From: Pseudoduganella violacea
Lineage (GTDB): Bacteria; Pseudomonadota; Gammaproteobacteria; Burkholderiales; Burkholderiaceae_D
Direction of reading: 5' to 3'
Assembly (NCBI RefSeq): GCF_014191875.1
Contig: NZ_JACHXD010000004.1
Location: 186,001 to 250,000, forward strand
Length of the DNA: 64,000 nucleotides
How positions within the stretch are numbered: position 1 is the first letter of the stretch; every line of letters begins with the position of its first letter. Under the pieces are notes generated by a model that saw only the letters and a list, made by a program, of their open reading frames with translations, was not told the DNA's origin and made no database searches. Position numbers and translations under genes: made by a program. Of this stretch, positions 35,187 through 44,201 are shown in pieces.

Positions 35187-36176
35187 ATGGCTAAAACCCC
35201 AATGCGTGTTGCCGTTACCGGCGCCGCCGGCCAGATCGGCTATTCCCTGCTGTTCCGCATCGCCAACGGCGACATGCTGGGCAAGGATCAGCCAGTCATT
35301 CTGCAACTGCTTGAAATCCCTGACGAAAAAGCGCAGAAAGCGCTGAAGGGCGTCATGATGGAAATCGACGACTGCGCCTTCCCGCTGCTGGCCGGCATGA
35401 CCGCCCACGCCGATCCGATGACCGCCTTCAAGGACGCCGACGTGGCCCTGCTGGTGGGCGCCCGCCCACGCGGCCCAGGCATGGAGCGTAAAGACCTGCT
35501 GGAAGCCAACGCCCAGATCTTCACCGTGCAAGGCAAGGCGCTGGACGCCGTCGCTTCGCGCAATGTGAAAGTACTGGTGGTCGGCAACCCAGCCAACACC
35601 AACGCCTATATCGCGATGAAATCGGCCCCTTCCCTGCCGGCCAAGAACTTCACCGCCATGCTGCGCCTGGACCACAACCGCGCCCTGTCGCAAATCGCCG
35701 CCAAAGTCGGCAAGCCGGTCGCCTCGATCGAAAAACTGTGCGTGTGGGGCAACCACTCGCCGACCATGTACGCTGACTACCGTTTCGCCACCATCGACGG
35801 CAAGTCGGTCAAGGAAACCATCAACGACGCGGTCTGGAACAGCGACACCTTCCTGCCGACCGTCGGCAAGCGCGGCGCCGCCATCATCGAAGCGCGCGGC
35901 CTGTCCTCGGCCGCTTCGGCCGCCAACGCCGCCATCGACCACGTGCGCGACTGGGTACTGGGCACCAACGGCAAGTGGACCACCATGGGCATCCCATCGG
36001 ACGGCTCCTACGGCATCCCTGAAGGCACCATGTTCGGCTTCCCGGTGACCACCGAAAACGGCGAATACAAAATCGTCCAAGGCCTGGAAATCGACGCCTT
36101 CTCGCAAGAACGCATCAACATCACGCTCAAGGAACTGACCGAAGAGCGCGAAGGCGTGAAACACCTGCTGCCATAA
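35187..36176 (+). CDS. mdh: Malate dehydrogenase (NAD)
   Basis: Oxidises malate to oxaloacetate. 329 residues, the length of the betaproteobacterial/cytosolic-like enzyme. NAD motif GAAGQIGY (12-19); substrate-binding [22 protein letters not shown]; catalytic His in [14 protein letters not shown]. Start at 35187 with TTGGAG upstream; the open frame extends further upstream but lacks a start with family similarity. Divergent from gntR. Confidence 0.98.
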   Translation: MAKTPMRVAVTGAAGQIGYSLLFRIANGDMLGKDQPVILQLLEIPDEKAQKALKGVMMEIDDCAFPLLAGMTAHADPMTAFKDADVALLVGARPRGPGMERKDLLEANAQIFTVQGKALDAVASRNVKVLVVGNPANTNAYIAMKSAPSLPAKNFTAMLRLDHNRALSQIAAKVGKPVASIEKLCVWGNHSPTMYADYRFATIDGKSVKETINDAVWNSDTFLPTVGKRGAAIIEARGLSSAASAANAAIDHVRDWVLGTNGKWTTMGIPSDGSYGIPEGTMFGFPVTTENGEYKIVQGLEIDAFSQERINITLKELTEEREGVKHLLP

Positions 36177-36240
36177 TAGGCGCAGCGGTTCAATCCGCCC
36201 AACGAAGTGGAACCGGTTAAACCACCGATCCGCCGCAAAA

Positions 36241-36265
36241 GCCGCACTGCCGAAAGCAGTGCGGC
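36241..36265 (+). terminator. Hairpin after mdh
   Basis: GCCGCACTGC-CGAAA-GCAGTGCGGC, a perfect 10-bp stem 65 bases after the mdh stop, followed by CTTAGCGCTTTCTGC. The T-tract is weak, so termination may be partial. Confidence 0.55.
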
Positions 36266-36311
36266 CTTAGCGCTTTCTGCAACCCCAGATTCTGCCAATA
36301 CGAACGCCAAG

Positions 36312-37319
36312 ATGCACCCATCCGAGGTTTTATTCCAGGGCAAACGCCAACCGCTGCTGCTTCCCGCCTGCGACCACTATGCAGGGTCCGAGAAGCTGAT
36401 GCGCAAGTCGATGGCCCTGCAACAAGAGCTTGGCCCCCTGTTCGACATCACCTTCGATTGCGAGGACGGCGCCGCCGCCGGCAAGGAAGAGGAACACGCC
36501 CATCTGGTGGCCCAGCTGCTGCTCGACGAGGCCAACCGCTTCGGCCGCATCGGCGCCCGCGTGCATGACGCCGCCAGCGCGCATTTCGAGCGCGACGTGG
36601 AGATCATCGTCGGCGCCGCCGCCCACAAGCTGGCCTACCTGGTGCTGCCCAAGCCGGATGGCGTGCAGGACGTGGAAAAGGCCCTCGCCACCATCAACAA
36701 GCACGCCCTGAAGGCCGGCCGCAGCAACCTGCCGGTGCACGTGCTGATCGAGACCCACGGCGCGCTGCGCGACGTCTTCGCCATCGCCGCCCTGCCCCAG
36801 GTCGAATGCCTGTCCTTCGGCATCATGGATTTCGTCTCGGCCCATTACGGCGCCATTCCCGGCAACGCCATGCGCACGCCGGGCCAGTTCGCCCACCCGC
36901 TGGTGGTGCGCGCCAAGCTCGATATCGCGGCCGCCTGCCACGCCCACGGCAAGGTGCCTTCGCATAATGTGACCACCGAAATCAAGGACAGCGCGGTGGT
37001 GGCCACCGACGCCCAGCGCGCCGCCGCCGAATTCGGCTACACGCGCATGTGGAGCATCCACCCGAACCAGATCAAGCCCGTGATCAAGGCCTTCACGCCA
37101 CGCGCTTCCGAAGTGAACGAGGCGGCCAATATCCTGCACGAGGCCGAGCGCGCCGCCTGGGGGCCGATTGCCCAGAACGGCCGCTTGCACGACCGCGCCA
37201 GCTACCGATATTATTGGACGGTTTTGCAGCGCGCGCGCCTGGCCGGCCTGCCGCTGCCCGAATCGGTCGCCGCCCTGATGAACGCCATCCCTGAACACCC
37301 AGCAACGGAAACACACTGA
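36312..37319 (+). CDS. CitE-like HpcH/HpaI aldolase/citrate lyase family protein
   Basis: 335 residues from the ATG at 36312 (MHPSEVLFQG); a longer GTG reading crosses the hairpin after mdh and is rejected. TIM-barrel lyase family: FDITFDCEDGAAAG (metal/phosphate region), VLIETHGALRDVF, SFGIMDFVSAHYGA, and WSIHPNQIKPV. Known relatives cleave citryl-CoA, malyl-CoA or citramalyl-CoA. No citD/citF genes accompany it, so citrate lyase is unlikely; a CoA-ester lyase linked to C4/C5 acids is inferred from its place between mdh and acnA. Confidence 0.88.
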   Translation: MHPSEVLFQGKRQPLLLPACDHYAGSEKLMRKSMALQQELGPLFDITFDCEDGAAAGKEEEHAHLVAQLLLDEANRFGRIGARVHDAASAHFERDVEIIVGAAAHKLAYLVLPKPDGVQDVEKALATINKHALKAGRSNLPVHVLIETHGALRDVFAIAALPQVECLSFGIMDFVSAHYGAIPGNAMRTPGQFAHPLVVRAKLDIAAACHAHGKVPSHNVTTEIKDSAVVATDAQRAAAEFGYTRMWSIHPNQIKPVIKAFTPRASEVNEAANILHEAERAAWGPIAQNGRLHDRASYRYYWTVLQRARLAGLPLPESVAALMNAIPEHPATETH

Positions 37320-37846
37320 TGTCCATCTCCAAACTCTTCCTGGCTTGCAGCCTCGCCCTCGGTTCCGCCACCCTGTGCCTGGCCCCTGCCGTCCACGCCG
37401 AAGGCCAGCCGGCCGCCAAGGCGGAAAAGAAACCCGCCAAACGCAAGGCCGCTAAGGCCGCCAAGCCTGCGGCCGCAGCCGCCGCTGCTGCCGGCGCCAC
37501 CGCCGCTGTCGCCGCCGATGGCGAGGACGAAGCCGCCGAGCCTAGCGTGACCGGTTCCGCCGTCACCGAATTCGCCTGCGAACTGGGCAACAAAGTCACC
37601 ATCTACCAGAACAACGAAGATGAGAACTTCATCGCCCTGCGCTGGAAAAAACGCCTGCACCGCCTGAAGCGCGTGGCCACCACCACCGGCGCCCAGCGCT
37701 TCGAGAACAAGCTGTATGGCCTGGTCTGGATCGGCATCCCGGCCAAGAGCATGCTGCTCGATTCGAAGCAGAGCCGCCAGCTGGCGAACGAATGCAAGAG
37801 CCCTGAGCAGAACAAGCCGGCGGAGACTCCGGCCGCAGCTGCGTAA
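37319..37846 (+). CDS. Exported protein with MliC-like C-terminal domain
   Basis: 175 residues; the ATG at 37319 overlaps the previous stop by one base (TGATG). A signal peptide (MSISKLFLACSLALGSATLC, cleavage near VHAEG) precedes a Lys/Ala-rich low-complexity stretch (about 25-70). The C-terminal domain (about 80-160) has EFACELGNKVTIYQN, TGAQRFENKLYGLVWIG and a final Cys in LANECK. The spacing of the two Cys and YxC...W resembles MliC, the inhibitor of c-type lysozyme. The assignment is by pattern only. Sits just before acnA. Confidence 0.6.
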   Translation: MSISKLFLACSLALGSATLCLAPAVHAEGQPAAKAEKKPAKRKAAKAAKPAAAAAAAAGATAAVAADGEDEAAEPSVTGSAVTEFACELGNKVTIYQNNEDENFIALRWKKRLHRLKRVATTTGAQRFENKLYGLVWIGIPAKSMLLDSKQSRQLANECKSPEQNKPAETPAAAA

Positions 37847-37934
37847 GGCAAGCTGGAAGAGGAAACGCCCCTTCGGGGGCGCTGCAATACCCTGAAACAT
37901 TAATAACAGACGATACCCACCTGAAGGAGAGGTC

Positions 37935-40643
37935 ATGTCCCGCAACACACTGAATACGCTCAAGGATTTCACTATTTCTGGCAGCAAGAAGGGTAAGTTC
38001 TACTCCCTGCCGGCACTGGAAAAAAGCCTGGGCATCAAAGTCTCCCGCCTGCCGGTGTCGATCCGCGTAGTGCTCGAATCCGTCCTGCGTAACTGCGACG
38101 GCAAGAAAGTCACGGAAGAACACGTCAAACAACTGGCTAGCTGGGGCGCGACCGCCGAGCGTACGGACGAGATCCCGTTCGTGGTGGCGCGCGTGGTGCT
38201 GCAGGACTTCACCGGCGTTCCTCTGCTGGCCGACCTGGCCGCGATGCGTAACGTCGCCTCCAAAATGGGCGTGAACCCGAAGAAGATCGAACCGCTGGTG
38301 CCAGTGGACCTGGTGGTGGACCACTCCGTGACCATCGACCACTTCCGCGAACCGAAAGCGCTGGACCTGAACATGAAGCTGGAATTCTCGCGCAACAACG
38401 AGCGCTACCAGTTCATGAAATGGGGCATGCAAGCCTTCGACACCTTCGGCGTCGTGCCTCCGGGCTTCGGCATCGTCCACCAGGTCAACCTGGAATACCT
38501 GGCGCGCGGCGTGCACGCTGCCTCCAATGTGTACTACCCTGACTCGCTGGTGGGCACCGACTCCCACACCACCATGATCAACGGCATCGGCGTTGTCGGC
38601 TGGGGCGTGGGCGGCATCGAGGCCGAAGCCGGCATGCTGGGCCAGCCCGTGTACTTCCTGACCCCGGACGTGATCGGCGTGAACCTGACCGGCGCCCTGC
38701 GCGAAGGCTGCACCGCGACCGACCTGGTGCTGACCATCACCGAAATGCTGCGTAAAGAAAAAGTCGTGGGCAAATTCGTCGAGTTCTTCGGCGAAGGCAC
38801 CGAGTCCCTGACCGTGACCGACCGCGCCACCATCGCCAATATGGCACCGGAATACGGCGCCACCATGGGCTTCTTCCCGGTCGACGACGCCACCATCGAA
38901 TACTTCGAAGGCACCGGCCGCACCAAGGCCGAAATCGACGCCTTCGCTTCCTACTTCAAAGCCCAGGGCATGTACGGCGTGCCGAAAAAAGGCGAAATCG
39001 ACTACACCCGCGAACTGCACCTGGACCTGTCCACGGTGGCGCCATCGCTGGCCGGCCCGAAACGTCCGCAAGACCGCATCGAAATCGGCAACGTCAAGTC
39101 GACCTTCACCGAACTGTTCTCCAAGCCGACCGGCGAGAACGGCTTCAACAAAAAGCCTGAAGACCTGACCAAGACCTACACCACCAGCAATGGCGTGAAC
39201 GTGAAAAACGGCGACGTGCTGATCGCCGCCATCACCTCCTGCACCAACACCTCGAACCCGAGCGTGCTGCTGGCCGCCGGCCTGCTGGCCAAGAAAGCCG
39301 TGGAAGCCGGCCTGACCGTCGCTCCGCACATCAAGTCCTCGCTGGCCCCTGGCTCGCGCGTCGTGACCGAGTACCTGACCGCCGCCGGCCTGCTGCCTTA
39401 CCTGGAAAAACTGGGCTTCGGCGTGACCGCTTACGGCTGCACCACCTGCATCGGCAATGCCGGCGACCTGACCCCGGAACTGAACGCTGCCATCACCGGC
39501 AACGACATCGTGGCCGCCGCCGTCCTGTCGGGCAACCGCAACTTCGAAGCGCGCATCCACCCGAACATCCGCTCCAACTTCCTGGCTTCGCCACCGCTGG
39601 TCGTCGCCTACGCCATCGCCGGCAATGTGACGCGCGACCTGATGACCGAGCCGGTAGGCCAGGGCAAGGGCGGCAAGGACGTCTACCTGGGCGACATCTG
39701 GCCGACCTCGGCGGAAATCGCCAAGCTGATGAAGTTCGCCATGAACTCCAAAGTGTTCAAGGACAACTACGCCGACGTCAAAGGCGCGCCAGGCAAGCTG
39801 TGGGAAGCCGTGTCCTCGACCGAAGGCCAAGTGTACAACTGGCCGGATTCGACCTACATCGCCGAACCGCCATTCTTCGACGACTTCGCCATGACCCCGA
39901 AAGCGGCTGCTTCCGGCATCAGCGGCGCGCGCGCCCTGGGCGTGTTCGGCGATTCGATCACCACCGACCACATTTCCCCAGCCGGTTCCATCAAGGAAGA
40001 CGGCCCAGCCGGCAAGTGGCTGAAAGAGAACGGCGTGATGAAGGCCGACTTCAACTCCTACGGCTCGCGCCGCGGCAACCACGAGATCATGATGCGCGGC
40101 ACCTTCGCCAACGTGCGTATCAAGAACAAGATGATCCCGGCCAAGGCCGACGGTTCCGCGGTCGAAGGCGGCATCACCATCCACCAGCCTTCCGGCGAAC
40201 AGCTGTCGATCTACGACGCCGCCATGAAGTATGTGGCTGCGGGCGTGCCGACCATGGTCTTCGGCGGCGAAGAATACGGCACCGGCTCCTCGCGCGACTG
40301 GGCGGCCAAAGGCACCCAGCTGCTGGGCGTGAAAGCCGTGATCTGCCGCTCCTTCGAGCGCATCCACCGTTCCAACCTGGTGGGCATGGGCGTGCTGCCG
40401 CTGCAATTCATCGGCAACGACAGCGTCGACTCGCTGGGCATCACCGGCAAGGAAATCTATGACCTGAAAGGTCTGGAAGGCGAGATCAAACCACAGCAGA
40501 AAGTCACCCTGGTGATCCACCGCGCTGATGGTTCCAAGCAGGAAGTGCCTGTGCTGCTGCGTATCGACACCCCAATCGAAGTCGACTACTACAAGCATGG
40601 CGGCATCCTGCCGTTCGTGCTGCGCCAGCTGCTGGCTGCCTGA
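37935..40643 (+). CDS. acnA: Aconitate hydratase AcnA
   Basis: Isomerises citrate to isocitrate using a [4Fe-4S] cluster. 902 residues, matching AcnA/IRP-type aconitases. Cluster ligands Cys436 (SCTNTSNPS), Cys502 and Cys505 (YGCTTCIGN). Active-site motifs HSVTIDHFR-like, [20 protein letters not shown], and the swivel domain with [25 protein letters not shown] ribosome-binding site before the ATG at 37935. Ends in a terminator. Confidence 0.98.
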   Translation: MSRNTLNTLKDFTISGSKKGKFYSLPALEKSLGIKVSRLPVSIRVVLESVLRNCDGKKVTEEHVKQLASWGATAERTDEIPFVVARVVLQDFTGVPLLADLAAMRNVASKMGVNPKKIEPLVPVDLVVDHSVTIDHFREPKALDLNMKLEFSRNNERYQFMKWGMQAFDTFGVVPPGFGIVHQVNLEYLARGVHAASNVYYPDSLVGTDSHTTMINGIGVVGWGVGGIEAEAGMLGQPVYFLTPDVIGVNLTGALREGCTATDLVLTITEMLRKEKVVGKFVEFFGEGTESLTVTDRATIANMAPEYGATMGFFPVDDATIEYFEGTGRTKAEIDAFASYFKAQGMYGVPKKGEIDYTRELHLDLSTVAPSLAGPKRPQDRIEIGNVKSTFTELFSKPTGENGFNKKPEDLTKTYTTSNGVNVKNGDVLIAAITSCTNTSNPSVLLAAGLLAKKAVEAGLTVAPHIKSSLAPGSRVVTEYLTAAGLLPYLEKLGFGVTAYGCTTCIGNAGDLTPELNAAITGNDIVAAAVLSGNRNFEARIHPNIRSNFLASPPLVVAYAIAGNVTRDLMTEPVGQGKGGKDVYLGDIWPTSAEIAKLMKFAMNSKVFKDNYADVKGAPGKLWEAVSSTEGQVYNWPDSTYIAEPPFFDDFAMTPKAAASGISGARALGVFGDSITTDHISPAGSIKEDGPAGKWLKENGVMKADFNSYGSRRGNHEIMMRGTFANVRIKNKMIPAKADGSAVEGGITIHQPSGEQLSIYDAAMKYVAAGVPTMVFGGEEYGTGSSRDWAAKGTQLLGVKAVICRSFERIHRSNLVGMGVLPLQFIGNDSVDSLGITGKEIYDLKGLEGEIKPQQKVTLVIHRADGSKQEVPVLLRIDTPIEVDYYKHGGILPFVLRQLLAA

Positions 40644-40678
40644 TCGCCATGGCCGCCCGCATGGGCGGCTTCGCGCAA

Positions 40679-40707
40679 AACGCCGGGCTGGTCCCGGCGT
40701 TTTTTAT
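40679..40707 (+). terminator. Rho-independent terminator of acnA
   Basis: AACGCCGGG-CTGGT-CCCGGCGTT followed by a T-rich tail (TTTTATTT), about 36 bases after the acnA stop. Confidence 0.88.
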
Positions 40708-40785
40708 TTGCACAGCCCATCCTTGCCGAATCCACTACAATACGAGTAACAAGAACTTTTACACTGACAGAAAACCTGTAGCGCT

Positions 40786-42051
40786 ATGCGTCGACCATCT
40801 AAAGATTCACCTCATAAATTGTCCGCCGACAGCCAGCGCCTTCTCTCCCTCGCCCAGGCCGTAGGCCAGGCGGCCAGCCGGCTCGAAGAGCGCGGCTGGG
40901 AACGCAGTCTGGATACGCAGTTGCTGAAACTGCTGAAGACCGGCCACCAGGACACCATCGATGCCGCCCTGAACAAACTGTTCGGCGCGGACCTGAATGC
41001 TTACGACGTGCTGATGGACGGCGTGGAAGCGGCCAGCGAATCGGCCACCATCACCGTCGAGGGCGAGAACGGCCCGGCCCAGTATGACGTGCTGCTGGTG
41101 GCGGCGCCGGTGCTGGCCTGGACCCGCTTCGCCATCGCCTCCGGCGCGATTCCGGGCGATATCCTGAACACGCTGTCGGCCCACTTCTCGGCCCACCTGC
41201 TGGCCGACGGCACGCGCATGGCGATGGCCTCCACCCTGTACTCCATCGACCAGCTGCCGCGCACCCATGCCGACACCTATGGCAAGCTGCACAAGCTGGC
41301 CCAGTCCGCGCTCAAAGGCGTGGCGCTGAAATCGGACGCGAAGACGCCAGAAACCGCGCCCTTCCTGGCCGACACGCGCTACCTGCTGGTGGCCGTGGTG
41401 GCGCCGGCCGGCGAAGCCATGTTCCGCTGGCAGATGCCGTCGGCCCATGCGCACCAGGCCGAGGAACGCCAGGCCGCGCTGGAACAATGGCGCAGCCAGG
41501 CCACGCCGACCGTCAGCCGTCTGCTGCCGGGCTGCGGCGTCGAACTGCTGCTGCCGGAAGCCTACTACATGGCTTGCCGCGAGGCCGATAAGCTGATCCG
41601 CCCGGTCTCGATCCGCGCCGCCGTGCACTATCTGACGCATTCGCTGGCGTGCGAGCCGGCCGAGCTGCGCGCCGTGGTGGCCGGCTTCGGCGAGGAAGCG
41701 GCCGATGCGCCGATCGACGAATACCGCGTCGGCTTCACGCGCCGCTCCAGCAGCGATGTGATTTATGGCGTGGTATGGCCGCTGTACGGCCAGGAGGACG
41801 AGGAAGGCACGCCGCCGGAAGGTCCGATCGGCGGCCTGCTCGACGCCCTGGTCAAGCCGCGCACGCCGGTGGATGAAATCGTCGAGCACCTGAACGCGGC
41901 CGGCGTCACCCAGATCAAGAAGCTGGGCGAGCGCTATGTGGTCGAGTTCTGCGACGATTGCGGCGCGCCGCTGTTCGCCGATCCGTCCGGCGAGCTGGTG
42001 CACGCCGAAATGCCGGAAGACGCGCCCACCGGCACCGAACACTTCCACTGA
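40786..42051 (+). CDS. DUF2863 family protein
   Basis: 421 residues, soluble and acidic. Matches the DUF2863 family, which is largely confined to Betaproteobacteria and has no known function. Recognisable parts: LSADSQRLLSLAQAVGQAAS at the N-terminus, DVLLVAAPVLAWTRFAI, and the C-terminal VEFCDDCGAPLFADPSGE whose CxxC may bind metal. Single gene between two terminators. Confidence 0.85.
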   Translation: MRRPSKDSPHKLSADSQRLLSLAQAVGQAASRLEERGWERSLDTQLLKLLKTGHQDTIDAALNKLFGADLNAYDVLMDGVEAASESATITVEGENGPAQYDVLLVAAPVLAWTRFAIASGAIPGDILNTLSAHFSAHLLADGTRMAMASTLYSIDQLPRTHADTYGKLHKLAQSALKGVALKSDAKTPETAPFLADTRYLLVAVVAPAGEAMFRWQMPSAHAHQAEERQAALEQWRSQATPTVSRLLPGCGVELLLPEAYYMACREADKLIRPVSIRAAVHYLTHSLACEPAELRAVVAGFGEEAADAPIDEYRVGFTRRSSSDVIYGVVWPLYGQEDEEGTPPEGPIGGLLDALVKPRTPVDEIVEHLNAAGVTQIKKLGERYVVEFCDDCGAPLFADPSGELVHAEMPEDAPTGTEHFH

Positions 42052-42071
42052 GCCGTTCAGGCTTGAATGCA

Positions 42072-42100
42072 AAAAGACCTCGCTATATGCGAGGTCTTTT
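42072..42100. terminator. Bidirectional terminator
   Basis: AAAAGACCTCGC-TATAT-GCGAGGTCTTTT, a 12-bp stem with A/T ends, between convergent genes. Confidence 0.9.
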
Positions 42101-42444
42101 TATTTCACGGGCATCTGGGCCTGATTGATGATGATGAAGGCCAGTTGGGGCGGCCTGCCCGCTTGCTGCTGAGCCTGCGGTGCGCTGGCGGGAGCCGGCT
42201 GAGCCGCCGGTACGGGCGCCGGAAGCGGCGCGGATTGCCATTGCAGGCGCGGCCCGTTACCGACAGCCATGAACAGGCCACCGAAACCGATAAACATGCC
42301 GATCACCGAAGCCAGCATCCATTTATGGGTTTCATGTACCAGGCGCAGCATATCGGCGCGCACAGCCTCAATATCGGCCTTGGTGGCCAAGGTCGGCAGG
42401 ATGGCTTCGATGCGAGCCTGGAAGGCGTGGAATTCGTGGTCCAT
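42100..42444 (-). CDS. Small membrane protein with coiled coil and Pro/Gln-rich tail
   Basis: 114 residues. A helical N-terminus (TLATKADIEAVRADMLRLVH) is followed by one membrane segment (MLASVIGMFIGFGGLFMAVG, about 43-62) and a Pro/Ala/Gln-rich tail. Resembles small coil-plus-membrane proteins often found near phage or CCDC90-like genes. Function unknown. 29 bases downstream of the CYTH gene. Confidence 0.7.
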   Translation of the reverse strand: MDHEFHAFQARIEAILPTLATKADIEAVRADMLRLVHETHKWMLASVIGMFIGFGGLFMAVGNGPRLQWQSAPLPAPVPAAQPAPASAPQAQQQAGRPPQLAFIIINQAQMPVK

Positions 42445-42473
42445 GTTTCAAGCATAGACCACGCAAGGGGGGC

Positions 42474-42938
42474 TTACCAGCTGGAGTAAGGCTTGCCGAT
42501 CAGGTTGGAGTTGAGGTAGCGCACATCCTGTGTGACTTCCTCGCCCACCCAGTCCGGCTTGTCGAAGGCTTGCTCTTCGCTAGGCAATTCGATCTCGGCC
42601 ATGACCAGGCCCGCGTTCGCGCCCAGGAACTCATCGACTTCCCACACAAAGCCGGCGTAAGGAATGCGGCGGCGGTATTTTTCGATGATGGGCTGCTCGC
42701 ACAGGCGGTCGAGGAATTCGGCGGCGTCGGCCAGCGGCAGCGGGTATTCCCACTCGCCGCGGCTGACGCCCACCGCCTTGCTCTTGATCGTCATGACCGC
42801 CGCGCCGCCCTCGATGCGCACCCGCACCACGCGCTCCGGATGTGAGGACAGGTAGCCCTGGCGCAGCAGCACCGGCTCGCCTTGCGCGCGCCAGCCTTCG
42901 TTTTGCACCAGGAATTTACGCTCGATCTCGACGCCCAT
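42474..42938 (-). CDS. CYTH-domain protein (probable inorganic triphosphatase)
   Basis: 154 residues, one CYTH/triphosphate tunnel metalloenzyme domain. The defining ExExK is EIERKFL (Glu4, Glu6, Lys8). Alternating charged strands follow (VVRVRIEGG, MTIKSKAV, EKYRRRIPY, WEVDEF, AEIELPSE). Small bacterial members usually hydrolyse tripolyphosphate. 3 bases after the M14 peptidase gene, so cotranscribed. Confidence 0.92.
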   Translation of the reverse strand: MGVEIERKFLVQNEGWRAQGEPVLLRQGYLSSHPERVVRVRIEGGAAVMTIKSKAVGVSRGEWEYPLPLADAAEFLDRLCEQPIIEKYRRRIPYAGFVWEVDEFLGANAGLVMAEIELPSEEQAFDKPDWVGEEVTQDVRYLNSNLIGKPYSSW

Positions 42939-42941
42939 GGC

Positions 42942-44066
42942 TTAGTCGTCCAGCGACAGCAGGATAGGCTGCAGGATGGCCGCGCCCAGGGCCGCGCTGC
43001 GCGCGCCGTTCCAGCCCACGTGCGGCGCCGGCAGGTCAGCATTGTCCTTGAACGGCATTTCCAGGGTCAGGGCCAGGCATTGGAAGTGGTGGCCGATGTA
43101 TTTGGAGGCCAGGGTCAGCATGTCCTCCTTGTACTTGCTGGCGGCATAGCCGTATTTGTCCTGGAAGTCCGGGCTGGCGTTCTTGTAGCGCTCGATGAAG
43201 GCCTTCTGCGACGCGGCCTGCTCGGGCGTGAAGTTTTCCAGCATCTCGTTGCCGGCCACGAAGTTGTACGGCAGCGCCTCGTCGCCGTGGATGTCGAAGA
43301 ACATATCGACGCCCACTTCATGGATCTTCTGCTTCACGCACAGCACTTCCGGCGAGCGCTCCAGCGATGGCGTCATCCATTCGCGGTTCAGGTTGGCGCC
43401 GGCGGCATTGGTGCGCAGATTGCCGCGCACCGAACCGTCCGGGTTCATATTCGGCACGATGTAGAAGACGGCGCGCTGCAGCAGCTTGCGCGCGATCGGG
43501 TTGGCGTCGTCCAGCAGGCTGTCAAGCAGGCCTTCGACGAACCAGGAAGCCATCGATTCGCCCGGATGCTGGCGGCCGATGACCCAGATCTTTTTCTCCG
43601 CTTGCGGATTGCCGATGATGGCCAGGTTCATGTCGCGGCCATCGACGGTGCTGCCGATATCGACCACGCGGGCGATCGGGTTCTCGGCCACTTCGCCCAG
43701 CAGGCGCAGATGGCGTTCCCAGGAATACGGCTCGAAATAGGCGTAATAGACGCTGTCCAGATCAGGCGTGTGCTTGATGGTCATGACTTCGCCATCGAAG
43801 GAGGTCGGCACGCGGAACCAGTTATCGCCATCGTAGCTCGCCACCGCGTTGTAGTCCTCGTAACCTTTGGCATACGTGGCCTGGCCCGCGTTCAGGAAGC
43901 GCATGGTCACGGCTTCGCCGCGCGCGCCCTGCAGGCGGAAGTGGAACCACTGGTGGATGTCGGCGTGGGAATCCTTGCGCAGATTGAGTTCAATGGTGGC
44001 AGCGCTGTCGGCGCGCAGCACCTCGATGGCGCCGGAGTCGAAGTTCTGGCTGATTTTGATCGTCAT
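42942..44066 (-). CDS. M14-family zinc carboxypeptidase (cytosolic carboxypeptidase-like)
   Basis: 374 residues. An N-terminal beta-sandwich of about 120 residues (QWFHFRLQGARGEAVTMRFL) is typical of the CCP/AGBL branch of M14. Zinc ligands are His167/Glu170 (GRQHPGES) and His260 (FFDIHGDE); the catalytic Glu is in LTLEMPFK near residue 343. No signal peptide, so cytoplasmic. Eukaryotic relatives remove glutamates from tubulin; bacterial substrates are unknown. Confidence 0.92.
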   Translation of the reverse strand: MTIKISQNFDSGAIEVLRADSAATIELNLRKDSHADIHQWFHFRLQGARGEAVTMRFLNAGQATYAKGYEDYNAVASYDGDNWFRVPTSFDGEVMTIKHTPDLDSVYYAYFEPYSWERHLRLLGEVAENPIARVVDIGSTVDGRDMNLAIIGNPQAEKKIWVIGRQHPGESMASWFVEGLLDSLLDDANPIARKLLQRAVFYIVPNMNPDGSVRGNLRTNAAGANLNREWMTPSLERSPEVLCVKQKIHEVGVDMFFDIHGDEALPYNFVAGNEMLENFTPEQAASQKAFIERYKNASPDFQDKYGYAASKYKEDMLTLASKYIGHHFQCLALTLEMPFKDNADLPAPHVGWNGARSAALGAAILQPILLSLDD

Positions 44067-44127
44067 TGGCTATTCCGTTCTAGTGAATTGCGATGGCGCT
44101 ATTGTCCACGCTTTGCGCGATTTACGC

Positions 44128-44159
44128 AAAAAGGGCCAGCATTTCTGCTTGCCCTTTTT
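44128..44159 (-). terminator. Terminator of katA
   Basis: AAAAAGGGC pairs with GCCCTTTTT, with a small inner AGC/GCT stem. On the minus strand the second arm ends in T5. 42 bases after the katA stop. Confidence 0.8.
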
Positions 44160-44201
44160 CCAAGCTTGCCGGTTTTTCAGGCCGGCCTTGCTCATACTGC
44201 A

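Noticed and set aside
36207-36311. N-terminal extension of the CitE-like protein from a GTG at 36207
   Set aside because: Runs through the perfect hairpin after mdh and lacks family similarity; the ATG at 36312 fits better.
36312-37319. CitE-like gene considered as citrate lyase beta subunit
   Set aside because: No citC, citD, citF or citG genes accompany it.
37629-40598. Nearly 1000-codon frame antisense to acnA
   Set aside because: Shadow of acnA with no family resemblance.
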